A stretch of 64,000 bases of DNA, taken from the NCBI GenBank assembly GCA_946628415.1, contig CAMOWK010000001.1, forward strand, positions 186,001-250,000, given 5' to 3'. How positions within the stretch are numbered: position 1 is the stretch's first letter; every line of letters starts with the position of its first letter. Both the position numbers and the translations under genes were made by a program. The notes under the pieces are model-generated. The model worked only from the letters and a program-made list of their open reading frames with translations, did no database searches and had not been told where the DNA came from. This document shows, piece by piece, positions 10,534-18,730 of this stretch. Source of the DNA: an uncultured Lachnospiraceae bacterium (GTDB lineage Bacteria > Bacillota > Clostridia > Lachnospirales > Lachnospiraceae).

Positions 10534-10552
10534 CTGTCATACCTCCTTAATC

Positions 10553-12160
10553 CTATTCGCCAAGCACATCATCAGATGTATCTTCTTCCATTCCTGCATA
10601 TGGATCTACATATACACATTCAACAGGGAATTCATAGTGAAGTTCTCCCGTTTCCTCATCAACCACATAGTCGATTGTAGGAACATATGCATCCTGGATA
10701 ACATCAATAGTTTTAAGGTTTACGATGAAGTCAGCTATCTCATCATAATTATATGAAATACACTTAAGCTCAATCTTTTCAGCACTTGCGTCAAAAGATT
10801 CAAGATATGTTTCTTTTGGCATTTTTTCTTCAAGTGACTTAACAAATGTAAGCGCATTCTCGTTTAGCTCATAAGTAGATATAGTCATATTCTCTATATC
10901 ATCGGCCTGAGCAACCGCAGCATCATGCTGAGCTATAATCTGCTCGATATACTCTTTATCAGCTATCTGACGATTAAGGTCAGCCTGTTCAACTTTAAGA
11001 TTATTCTTCTTATTAATAAAGAAGAATGATATACCAGCAGCTACAAGTGCAGCAGCAACAACTATTGCGATAAAAGGTGCATAACCACCGCTTGATGCAG
11101 ACTGCCCACCTGCTGACTTAAGTTCGAATCCCATAGGATTCATAGCAGCGCCTATAGGAGATATAAGATATACAGGGCTGTAAATCTTAAGATCTATGCC
11201 CGGATCAAACTTTACATTATAAAGACTGTCCATAACTCTTGTAGAAACATTAAGCTGAATCTTGAAGAGTCCGTCTATACCTCTTATAAGAGCTCCGTCA
11301 CCGGTAAGGAATACATCATCTATAGGATTGTCAGGATTCTTACTTGCATAGTAATCCATAACACGACCTATGTTATTGATAAGGTATCTGAATGCTCCTG
11401 TTGCTTCATTGTCATCAAAATCAACAGTGATTATACGATCATTCTGAAGCATGGTCATAGCTGTTGTACCGTCAACTCCTCTTTCCTGAGCAACGACATC
11501 TACTACAGGATTTGTACCGTATGGAACAGTTCTCTGAAGGAGAAGCTTATCTCCCTGCACTATATTAAGTACAGTAGATTCTGAGCCAAGTTGGATTACC
11601 ATAGTGGTTGATGCAGCTGTAGTCTGTGTCTTAATTAACTGAAGCATTGAGTTACCGATGTAATCAAGAGCAACAACCTTAAGCCCACATGCTGCAGCAA
11701 GATCATAGTAGCTTGCTACCATAGTCATAGGAGCTGCAACTGCCATTACTCTGAGTTGCTTTGTACCATCTTCAGCTGTAATCGGTTCAAGAACAGAGTG
11801 TGATACTATATAATCCTCAACGTTTACCGGGAAGTAATCAGATGCATTAGCATTGATGATACCCGGAATCTTCTTATCAGGAACCTGAGGAATTGTAACC
11901 TCACGGTTTACTATCTTGGTTGAGTTAAGAACAAATATAACATTCTTATTTGAAATTCCTGCAGCTGAAAGCTGAGCACGAATCTCTGCAGCGATGGCAT
12001 CATGATTTCTGATCATGCCATCTTCGAACGAATCTTCAGGTGTCTCGAATATGAGAACCTTGTGTACGTTGGTCTGCTTCTTCTGAGAAGCGGTAATTTC
12101 AACGACAGTAATACTTTCATTTGTGATGTCTATTGATAAGACTCTTTGATTATTTGCCAT
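10553..12160 (-). CDS. pilM: PilM-PilN fusion protein of the type IV pilus assembly complex
   Basis: 535 aa from ATG 12160, chosen because CCTCCC/GGGAGG (12168-12173) is placed seven bases upstream. Residues 1-345 are an actin-like PilM domain (VLSIDITNESITVVEI, then VIQLGSESTVLNIVQ, then FLTGDGALIRGI). A Gly/Ser linker (about 349-360) leads to one membrane helix (about 361-382), a coiled coil and a PilN-type exoplasmic fold (about 383-535). Normally PilM is cytoplasmic and docks onto the N-terminal peptide of a separate PilN; here both are one chain. The next gene is pilO. The homology calls are from motif and architecture; the fusion itself is visible as one uninterrupted frame. Confidence 0.88.
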   Translation of the reverse strand: MANNQRVLSIDITNESITVVEITASQKKQTNVHKVLIFETPEDSFEDGMIRNHDAIAAEIRAQLSAAGISNKNVIFVLNSTKIVNREVTIPQVPDKKIPGIINANASDYFPVNVEDYIVSHSVLEPITAEDGTKQLRVMAVAAPMTMVASYYDLAAACGLKVVALDYIGNSMLQLIKTQTTAASTTMVIQLGSESTVLNIVQGDKLLLQRTVPYGTNPVVDVVAQERGVDGTTAMTMLQNDRIITVDFDDNEATGAFRYLINNIGRVMDYYASKNPDNPIDDVFLTGDGALIRGIDGLFKIQLNVSTRVMDSLYNVKFDPGIDLKIYSPVYLISPIGAAMNPMGFELKSAGGQSASSGGYAPFIAIVVAAALVAAGISFFFINKKNNLKVEQADLNRQIADKEYIEQIIAQHDAAVAQADDIENMTISTYELNENALTFVKSLEEKMPKETYLESFDASAEKIELKCISYNYDEIADFIVNLKTIDVIQDAYVPTIDYVVDEETGELHYEFPVECVYVDPYAGMEEDTSDDVLGE

Positions 12161-12195
12161 TCTATAGCCTCCCTCGCTAATCAGTAGTTTTTTAT

Positions 12196-12358
12196 ACTGT
12201 ATTATAAGAACCAGTGACCTTAAACCTAAAGTTAACTGGTCTATATAGAATAAGTTTAACGTCACCGTTTCCTATAGCATTCATTACGTATGAAGCATAA
12301 AAAACCGCTGACCGCAAAAAATACTGATAATTGTCCCACATTTTTTCCACTTGAACAA
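12196..12358 (-). promoter_or_regulatory. Candidate promoters upstream of pilMN
   Basis: Two sigma-A-like sites face the pilMN gene. The distal one has GAACAA (TTGTTC on the minus strand) at 12353-12358 and ATTGTC (GACAAT) at 12330-12335, with a 17-base spacer. The proximal one has a perfect TATAAT at 12201-12206 and only a weak -35. They would allow pilMNO and the minor pilins to be expressed separately from the abundant pilin. Assigned by eye. Confidence 0.45.
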
Positions 12359-12409
12359 GTATATCAGGTTAATAAATAGTTTTTTGATTTTTATAGAGAT
12401 GAATGAACT

Positions 12410-12477
12410 TTTAAGGCAGGCAGGCCTGTGACTAAGTCACATTCCCAGACGAGGAAGGATAACCTTCCTGCCTTAAA
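12410..12477 (-). ncRNA. Three-way-junction-like RNA structure between pilA and pilMN
   Basis: An 11-bp perfect outer stem pairs 12410-12420 with 12467-12477. Inside it are two small hairpins: GGAAGG/CCTTCC (12453-12468, four-base loop) and GTGAC/GTCAC (12428-12440, three-base loop). It begins 48 bases after the pilA stop codon. No U-run follows on the minus strand, so a plain intrinsic terminator is unlikely. An mRNA-stabilising or processing element that raises pilA over the downstream genes, or a small structured RNA, fits better. The two bases CC at 12467-12468 can belong to either stem, giving possible switching. Confidence 0.55.
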
Positions 12478-12524
12478 GCTCTACACCTTATTTAATAATA
12501 AATAATCAGTTAAGATTATCTATC
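12478..12524. other. Spacer between pilA stop and the hairpin
   Basis: Together with 12161-12409 this forms the 364-bp gap between pilA and pilMN. Apart from the promoters and folded element described separately it is AT-rich (poly-A and poly-T tracts at 12371-12394) with no coding frame that has a ribosome site. Confidence 0.6.
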
Positions 12525-12959
12525 TTATTTGTCATATGGACTTGCAGCTGATGGATTCATCTGATGTCCATCACCATCTGTTACAACAAAGATATTCTTA
12601 GTAGCATCAAAAGTCATTTTATAATCTGTTGTGTTAGTAAGACCTTTAACATACTTCTTCTTTGCACCATTAGGTAGTGTTGCGCTCATTTCTGCAACAA
12701 GTTCACTTGGCGATCCAGTAACGCCGTTTTCACTAACAGTTATTGAAGCACCAGACTTCATAACAGCATCATTACATTTTTCGTTTGTCATAGCTGTATT
12801 AGCAGCTGAAACGATTTCACCAGCCGCTGTAAGGTCATCAGCCATACGTGCCTTGTTGATGTAACGGATAAGCGCTGGAGCGATGGCTGCAGCAAGGATA
12901 GCCATGATAGCTATAACGATAATAAGCTCAACGAGTGAGAAACCTTTGTTATTCTTCAT
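12525..12959 (-). CDS. pilA: Major type IV pilin
   Basis: 144 aa. A six-residue leader MKNNKG precedes FSLVELIIVIAIMAILAAAI, with Glu at +5 and the long helix expected of type IVa pilins; the head is small (about 100 residues) and contains one cysteine. AAGGAG lies before the ATG. Size, the consensus leader, its own promoter and the structured element behind it mark this as the main structural subunit. It sits between pilC and the pilMNO genes. It would be processed by a prepilin peptidase that is absent from the window. Confidence 0.92.
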   Translation of the reverse strand: MKNNKGFSLVELIIVIAIMAILAAAIAPALIRYINKARMADDLTAAGEIVSAANTAMTNEKCNDAVMKSGASITVSENGVTGSPSELVAEMSATLPNGAKKKYVKGLTNTTDYKMTFDATKNIFVVTDGDGHQMNPSAASPYDK

Positions 12960-12996
12960 AATCTCATTCTCCTTTTCTTAATTTAATTCTCTCATT

Positions 12997-13025
12997 AGAT
13001 AATATATATACTGTCCCTCGTCCAA
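12997..13025 (-). promoter_or_regulatory. Candidate pilA promoter
   Basis: Minus-strand TTGGAC (13020-13025) and TTATCT (12997-13002) are separated by 17 bases; a TATATT inside the AT-rich spacer is an alternative -10. The site sits in the 117-bp gap between pilC and pilA and would give pilA its own transcript. Confidence 0.5.
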
Positions 13026-13076
13026 CAGTTTATATCTAAGCAAGATTTATGTGATCGCCGAAGCGTATCAACCTTT

Positions 13077-14279
13077 TTAGTAACTATCAACCGCATCATA
13101 CATAGAAAGTATAGGTGAATAGATTGCTATAACCATAGAACCAACTACTACTGCAAGAAGTACAATAAGAAGAGGTTCAAGAGCAGCTGTAAGTGAATCA
13201 ACAGCTATATCTACTTCTTCCTCGTAGAAGTCAGCAACCTTTTCCATCATCTCTTCTACATTACCGGTTTCTTCACCTATATGCATCATTTGAGGAAGCA
13301 TAAGAGGAAAGATTTCCATATCCCTTATAGGTTTCGAAAGTGGAACACCTTTTGCAACCTGAACCTTACATTCAAGAAGCTTTTCTCTTATAATCTTATT
13401 CTTAATTACCTTAGCAGTCTGCTCTACTGCATCAATAAGTGAAAGTCCTGAAGCAAGCAGTGTTGCAAATGTTCTTGAGAATGTAGCAGCTGCACTCTTT
13501 ATGGTAAGATTTGAAAGAATCGGAATCTTTATCGCAGCACTACTGAAGAATGTTTCTCCGGCAGGAGTACTTTTAAATACTTTAATTCCAATTACAATTC
13601 CTACGATAACTATCAGATATATGTACCAGTGCGATTTAACCGAGTCTGAGAAATTAACAAGCATCTGTGTTGCAACCGGAAGGTCAGCCCCCATTTCCTT
13701 GAACATATCAGAGAAAATAGGAATAACCATTACAAGCATCATTACAACTACAGCGAATACTACTACAAGTACTACTATAGGATAGGTCATGGCGCCTTTT
13801 ATCTTAGCTTCTACATGTCCATCCTTTTCAAACTGGGTTGCAAGTCTTTCGAAACATATCTCAAGTTTACCGGAAGCCTCACCTGCATTTACCATGTTGT
13901 ACATAATAGGAGGAAAAACTTTTGAATTCAGCTTAAAGCCATCCGAAAGCGTGCCACCCTTTTGTACATGTACCTGAGCTGCTTTTATAGCATCTTGTAG
14001 AGTTTTATTATCAGTTGTCTCTGCCATCATCTCAAGAGCCTGAATAACAGGAACGCCGGCACGAAGTACTGAGCCAAACTGCTTACAGAATACTGATAAG
14101 TCTCTGTTCTTAATCTTCTTCTGGAAGGAAATCTCAATATCCTTTGACTCTGAAACTTCAAGGACGTTAAATCCTTCCTGTTTAAGTTTCTGCTTTACAG
14201 CATCCTCGTTCTGACCTTCGACGGTTCCGCTCTTCTGCTTACCATCTCTGTCAATGACTTTGTAATTATACTTTGCCAT
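13077..14279 (-). CDS. pilC: Type IV pilus platform protein PilC
   Basis: 400 aa from ATG 14279, which has GGAGG (14287-14291) seven bases upstream; an earlier in-frame start lacks one. The N-terminal region MAKYNYKVIDRDGKQKSGTV is the usual PilC opening, followed by two T2SSF repeats, each with the FxxxFGSVLRAGVPV / FATLLASGLSLIDA pattern, and three membrane segments (about 165-190, 215-235, 370-395). PilC is the inner-membrane platform rotated by PilB and PilT to add or remove pilins. Length and order agree with the family. It has its own promoter and a leader hairpin. Confidence 0.95.
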   Translation of the reverse strand: MAKYNYKVIDRDGKQKSGTVEGQNEDAVKQKLKQEGFNVLEVSESKDIEISFQKKIKNRDLSVFCKQFGSVLRAGVPVIQALEMMAETTDNKTLQDAIKAAQVHVQKGGTLSDGFKLNSKVFPPIMYNMVNAGEASGKLEICFERLATQFEKDGHVEAKIKGAMTYPIVVLVVVFAVVVMMLVMVIPIFSDMFKEMGADLPVATQMLVNFSDSVKSHWYIYLIVIVGIVIGIKVFKSTPAGETFFSSAAIKIPILSNLTIKSAAATFSRTFATLLASGLSLIDAVEQTAKVIKNKIIREKLLECKVQVAKGVPLSKPIRDMEIFPLMLPQMMHIGEETGNVEEMMEKVADFYEEEVDIAVDSLTAALEPLLIVLLAVVVGSMVIAIYSPILSMYDAVDSY

Positions 14280-14315
14280 TCTTCTTCCTCCAACTTTTTT
14301 CATACCCGTAAATTC

Positions 14316-14344
14316 ACATAACTGCCCACTTTCCCCAGTTATGT
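14316..14344 (-). promoter_or_regulatory. Perfect hairpin in the pilC leader
   Basis: ACATAACTG (14316-14324) pairs perfectly with CAGTTATGT (14336-14344) around an 11-base purine-rich loop. It begins just after the predicted transcription start and 36 bases before the pilC start codon, so it would form at the very 5' end of the mRNA. It may protect the transcript or act as a binding site; no U-run follows. Confidence 0.5.
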
Positions 14345-14355
14345 ATATTTACATA

Positions 14356-14384
14356 ATAATACAACAATGTATATATATTTGCAA
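14356..14384 (-). promoter_or_regulatory. Candidate pilC promoter
   Basis: Minus-strand TTGCAA (14379-14384) and TATTAT (14356-14361) with exactly 17 bases between them, in the 159-bp gap between pilT and pilC. This is a strong sigma-A-like match. Confidence 0.6.
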
Positions 14385-14438
14385 TTTTTTTGTTACTTTT
14401 TATGCAACAATCACATATTTTTCATAACATTATGTTAA

Positions 14439-15494
14439 CTAGTAAAGATTTTTCTTCATTGATACCTGGTCCTGAGCATACATAAGAGCATTCTCCCTTG
14501 TGATAACTCCATTCCTGTATAGATCAAGAAGTGCATCATCCATAGTGATCATTCCCATCCCCTTTGACGTCTGAATGGTTGACTCTATCTGATGAGTCTT
14601 GGCTTCACGAACTTGAGAACGTATAGCAGGAGTTGCAAGCATAACTTCAAATGCGGCAACTCGTCCCCTTCCATCCGCAGTAGGTATAAGCTGCTGGGAA
14701 ATAACTCCTTCAATAACCATAGCAAGCTGAATACGAATCTGCTGCTGTTGATGAGGCGGGAATACGTCGATGATACGGTCAATGGTCGCAGCCGCACCAA
14801 TAGTATGAAGTGTCGAAAATACAAGGTGTCCTGTCTCAGCGGCAGTAATCGCAATCTGAATTGTTTCAGGATCACGCATCTCACCTACAAGGATTATATC
14901 AGGATCCTCACGGAGAGCAGCACGAAGAGCATTATCAAAAGAAAGTGTATCCATACCAAGCTCTCTCTGGTTAACGATTGACTTCTTATGCTTATGTATA
15001 TACTCTATGGGGTCCTCAAGAGTAATTATATGCGTTGAGAGATTCTCATTTGCTTTATTAATTACAGACGCAAGCGTAGTTGATTTACCAGAACCTGTAG
15101 GTCCTGTTACCAGAACAAGTCCTCTCTTCTTCTTATAAAGTTCAACAACCGATGGCGGAAGTCCAAGCGCTTCAGGCTTAGGAATGATTGTATCAATCTT
15201 TCTATAAGCAGCAGCCATACGGCCTCTGTCCATGAATACGTTAACACGGAAACGTCCAAGTTCTCCGACAGAGTAAGCAAAGTCGCACTCACCTCTATCT
15301 TTAAGTATAGCCTTCTGCCTTTCATTCATGGTCATTCCAATACTCTCCGCACAACTCTCTGCGTTGAGCGGCGGAACATCAACCTCCTTAAGTGCGCCGT
15401 TAATACGGAACTTAGGAGGTATTCCTACAGCCAGGTGAACGTCGGATGCGTTCTGCTCAATAGCCATAGCAAGAAGTTCGTTCATATCTATCAT
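14439..15494 (-). CDS. pilT: Pilus retraction ATPase PilT
   Basis: 351 aa. Walker A GPTGSGKS at residues 131-138, Asp-box LEDPIEY, Walker B DPDIILVGEMRD (about 197-208), His-box HLVFSTLHT and the PilT-specific C-terminal helix region AIRSQVREAKTHQIES (around 287). The N-terminal PAS-like domain starts MNELLAMAIEQNASDVHL. It is the hexameric motor that depolymerises the pilus, giving twitching motility and DNA or surface pulling. It lies 51 bp after pilB. Presence of PilT shows that these pili are retractable rather than only secretion pseudopili. Confidence 0.96.
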   Translation of the reverse strand: MIDMNELLAMAIEQNASDVHLAVGIPPKFRINGALKEVDVPPLNAESCAESIGMTMNERQKAILKDRGECDFAYSVGELGRFRVNVFMDRGRMAAAYRKIDTIIPKPEALGLPPSVVELYKKKRGLVLVTGPTGSGKSTTLASVINKANENLSTHIITLEDPIEYIHKHKKSIVNQRELGMDTLSFDNALRAALREDPDIILVGEMRDPETIQIAITAAETGHLVFSTLHTIGAAATIDRIIDVFPPHQQQQIRIQLAMVIEGVISQQLIPTADGRGRVAAFEVMLATPAIRSQVREAKTHQIESTIQTSKGMGMITMDDALLDLYRNGVITRENALMYAQDQVSMKKNLY

Positions 15495-15545
15495 AGTGCC
15501 AAAAATCCCCCAATCTTCTTATTATTATATGCAATATTTAAGCTT

Positions 15546-17276
15546 TTAATACTCATCTTCAGTGGTGTAGGTGATCTTCTTCATCTCTGCTATAGAAGTG
15601 ATACCATTAAGTACATGCTTTGCGGCACTCATCTTAAGAGTTGACATGCCTTCTTCGAGTGCCTGCTTCTCTATAACATCAGCAGTTCCGCCTTTTGCGA
15701 TAACAGCTGCAAGGCTCTTAGATACAGGCATCATCTCATACACACCGATACGTCCGGCAAACCCGGTATTGTTACAGAGTGCGCATCCGCCTTCTCCCGG
15801 CTCATAGATAACAACATCTTCGTCAGGGTCTTCAATTCCGAGAGCTTCTTTTTCAACATCGTCAGCCAGTCTTGGAACTTTACAGGACGAACAAAGTCTT
15901 CTCACAAGTCTCTGAGCGATAACTCCAACTAAAGCGTCACCTATGATATAATCTTCAATTCCCATATCTATGATACGGGTAACTGTTGATGCAGCAGAGT
16001 TAGTATGGAGTGTAGATACTACAAGGTGTCCTGTTATAGCCGCCTGAACAGCTATCTGTGCAGTTTCACCGTCTCGAATCTCTCCTATCATTATGATGTC
16101 AGGATCCTGACGAAGTATTGATCTAAGCGCCGCCGCAAAAGTCATTTCAGCCTTTACATTAACCTGAACCTGATTGATACCGTCGATATTTGCCTCGACA
16201 GGATCTTCAACAGTTATGATATTAACATCTTCTTTATTAAGTTCGGAAAGAGATGTATAAAGTGTAGTTGATTTACCTGAACCCGTGGGTCCTGTTACAA
16301 GGATGATTCCATGTGGATTACTGAGTATTCCATCAAATACTCTAATTTCGTCAGGTGAAAAACCAAGTCCTGATTTTGGTTTGGTAAGTCCATCTTTAGA
16401 AGTAAGTCGCATAACCGTCTTCTCACCATATACAGTAGGAAGTATGGAAACACGGACATCAAACTCACGTCTATCTACCATGATGGTGATACGACCGTCC
16501 TGAGGTTTTCTCTTTTCAGCTATATCCATACCACCTATAATCTTGATACGGGCGCTGATAGCCGGAAGAAGAGATATATCATAAGTCATGACCTGTTTTA
16601 AGGCACCGTCTATACGGTATCTGACTCTTACCTTTGTCTCAAGGGCTTCTATATGAATATCGGAAGCTCTCTGACGAACCCCGCCTTCTATAATCTGATT
16701 AACAAGAAGAACGATAGGTGAATTTTCAACCTCGCTGTCCATGGCAGCTTCTTCAGCATCAAGATTAAGCGTTGCTTCCTGCTCTGTTCTATAAGCTTCA
16801 GCAGCTTTCATAGCCTGACTGCTTCCGTAGTACTTATCTATAGCCGCCTGAATGTCTTCTTCAAATGAGAGCATAGGCTCAATCTGAAGATTTGTCATAA
16901 GACCAAGGTCATCAACAGCATCAAGATCAAGAGGATCCGCCATTGCCACCTTAAGTACATTTGGATTATTCGGATCAAATTCAATAGGAATTGCTTTATA
17001 CTTATTAAGAGTCTCAGGATCATTAATAAGTCTGAGGATTGAATCCTCTATCTGGGCAGCTCTTACTTCACAGAAGTCAACTTCCATCTGAGTCGTAAGA
17101 ACAGTGATAAGAAGGTCTCTACTGATGAAACCCATCTCCTGAATGACGGTACCGATTCGACCGCCTGTTTCTTTCTGTCTTGCAAGTGCTTCCTGAAGCT
17201 GTTCTTCAGTAATAGCTCCTGCCTCTACAAGAAGATCACCTATACGTATCTTCTTTCTACCTGCCTGTACACGCAT
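15546..17276 (-). CDS. pilB: Pilus extension ATPase PilB with MshEN domain
   Basis: 576 aa from ATG 17276, placed eight bases after GGAGG (17285-17289); the ATG at 17282 is too close to it. Residues about 10-150 form an MshEN (T2SSE_N) domain with the spaced pattern RIGDLLVEAGAI ... QLQEALARQ ... GRIGTVIQEMGFI, the pattern that binds c-di-GMP in MshE. Then the motor: Walker A GPTGSGKS (329-336), Walker B DPDIIMIGEIRD, and a zinc site with CSSC and CALC. It powers pilus polymerisation through PilC. First gene of the pilus locus, with its own promoter. Confidence 0.96.
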   Translation of the reverse strand: MRVQAGRKKIRIGDLLVEAGAITEEQLQEALARQKETGGRIGTVIQEMGFISRDLLITVLTTQMEVDFCEVRAAQIEDSILRLINDPETLNKYKAIPIEFDPNNPNVLKVAMADPLDLDAVDDLGLMTNLQIEPMLSFEEDIQAAIDKYYGSSQAMKAAEAYRTEQEATLNLDAEEAAMDSEVENSPIVLLVNQIIEGGVRQRASDIHIEALETKVRVRYRIDGALKQVMTYDISLLPAISARIKIIGGMDIAEKRKPQDGRITIMVDRREFDVRVSILPTVYGEKTVMRLTSKDGLTKPKSGLGFSPDEIRVFDGILSNPHGIILVTGPTGSGKSTTLYTSLSELNKEDVNIITVEDPVEANIDGINQVQVNVKAEMTFAAALRSILRQDPDIIMIGEIRDGETAQIAVQAAITGHLVVSTLHTNSAASTVTRIIDMGIEDYIIGDALVGVIAQRLVRRLCSSCKVPRLADDVEKEALGIEDPDEDVVIYEPGEGGCALCNNTGFAGRIGVYEMMPVSKSLAAVIAKGGTADVIEKQALEEGMSTLKMSAAKHVLNGITSIAEMKKITYTTEDEY

Positions 17277-17346
17277 GCGCATAACCTCCAAAATACATAA
17301 CAAATTATGGGCATAGTTACCCCAACCCATAAAATCAGTTGACGTA

Positions 17347-17380
17347 ATTATACCATAGATAGAAAAATATGGGAAGTCAA
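17347..17380 (-). promoter_or_regulatory. Extended -10 promoter upstream of pilB
   Basis: A perfect minus-strand TATAAT (17347-17352) is preceded by TGG (17353-17355), an extended -10. TTGACT at 17375-17380 is four to five bases too far to be a regular -35, so the extended -10 would carry recognition. The resulting leader of about 65 bases contains TTATGGG/CCCATAA (around 17310-17332), a 7-bp hairpin just before the ribosome site. Confidence 0.6.
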
Positions 17381-17478
17381 AGTATAATTTTTGTTAATAA
17401 TATACAAATATCTACAGTATAAATACAGTATATAGTATTTCAAAGCTCCATATCACGTTATGTAGTAGTATCATTTTA

Positions 17479-18717
17479 TTACTTTTCTCTTAAATAATGG
17501 TTTAATTCTTCAATACTCATATTTGAAATACCGATATAATCTAACGAATACCGACTTTCCCTAAGATAATCAACACCATGAAAAGCGCCACCCAAAACAA
17601 TCATTGAATCTATAATTGGAGTCTTAACTCCATAAGCACATCCCAAATCATGATATAGTTTACAATTAACAGGAATATCCTCTGTTATATATCTATGATT
17701 TACACTATTAGGTCCAGTATTTCCTTCATTAGATGGTTGATCCAGTGGAAATATCACATTATCATTTCCATCTTTATTAATACCCATATACTCCTGAGTT
17801 AGAACACTTCTTCTCGAAAAAAACATCTCATATTTATACTCCGGACACCCCACCCTTAACTTCTTCGCAAGAGATATTTCTTCATTATAGAATTTATACT
17901 GCACTTCACATATTGATTTACACAGACCATGTGAATACATTGAATAAGTATTCTTATCATGCCCTCCAAATATCACACCCCAGTTTTCCATAGTTGAAAC
18001 CCCTAATATGGATGCCGGAACATGAATAACAGGATTAACATTAGCAAATTCAATATCCAGAATTGTATCACCTTTTTGGGGACCATCACCATTTGTGATA
18101 GCATCCATCGCAGGCAGGTATCGAGAGGCTTCTATAAATTCATCAGAATCACTTGCTGGAAATGCTGCTCCTCTTAATGTAATAGCTCGATATTTAACTC
18201 CTACATGCGGAAACCTATATCCATTTATGCTCTCTATTCTGGTACCATATGGTGCAGAGCTCCAGCCGCCTATTATAACATCTTTATTACAGCCTCTGTC
18301 ATTCATCATTTTTCTTAGCAATAAAGATCCCCAATTGTCCGGAAAAAACATAATCACTTGCCCATCCTCTAAACAAGGAATAAGCTTATCAAAGAACAGA
18401 TCATGTCTCCATGCAACCGTTGAAATACATATGATGCCAGCCCCTTTTACTGCAACAGACATATCTGTTGTAATTTTATCCACAAAGGCTCTTCCACTTC
18501 TTTCAAAACAATCTCTGTTTCTTTGAATTCCATCTAACAGTATTCCGGTTTTATCTATTCCATTAAGTGAAGAATCAAAAAACTCTGCACTTCCATAAAG
18601 TCTGACATCTTTACAACCACCTAATTTACAATCAGCAGCTAAAGTTTTTCCAACCGCCCCACTACCTAATACCGCTATTGGCAAACCTTTTAAATACTCC
18701 ATATTTTTCATAGTCAT
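17479..18717 (-). CDS. Opine (octopine/nopaline-type) dehydrogenase
   Basis: About 412 aa. N-terminal NAD(P)-binding motif GSGAVGKTLA in a Rossmann fold; the central NVNPVIHVPASIL carries the family's catalytic His; the helical C-terminal domain has NHRYITEDIP and VKTPIIDSMI, matching octopine dehydrogenases. Such enzymes join an amino group to a 2-keto acid by reductive condensation, giving an N-(carboxyalkyl) amino compound. The start is ATG 18717 or 18711, after AAAGG; an upstream TTG overlaps the ATP-grasp gene. It ends the glycan/ligase operon, 14 bp after the ATP-grasp gene. The substrate cannot be read from sequence; candidates are an amino acid with pyruvate or 2-oxoglutarate. Confidence 0.85.
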   Translation of the reverse strand: MTMKNMEYLKGLPIAVLGSGAVGKTLAADCKLGGCKDVRLYGSAEFFDSSLNGIDKTGILLDGIQRNRDCFERSGRAFVDKITTDMSVAVKGAGIICISTVAWRHDLFFDKLIPCLEDGQVIMFFPDNWGSLLLRKMMNDRGCNKDVIIGGWSSAPYGTRIESINGYRFPHVGVKYRAITLRGAAFPASDSDEFIEASRYLPAMDAITNGDGPQKGDTILDIEFANVNPVIHVPASILGVSTMENWGVIFGGHDKNTYSMYSHGLCKSICEVQYKFYNEEISLAKKLRVGCPEYKYEMFFSRRSVLTQEYMGINKDGNDNVIFPLDQPSNEGNTGPNSVNHRYITEDIPVNCKLYHDLGCAYGVKTPIIDSMIVLGGAFHGVDYLRESRYSLDYIGISNMSIEELNHYLREK

Positions 18718-18730
18718 CATTTCCTTTCTA

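Noticed and set aside
17277..17346. c-di-GMP riboswitch ahead of pilB
   Set aside because: The leader is only about 65 bases and lacks the GEMM-I or GEMM-II core; only a 7-bp hairpin was found.
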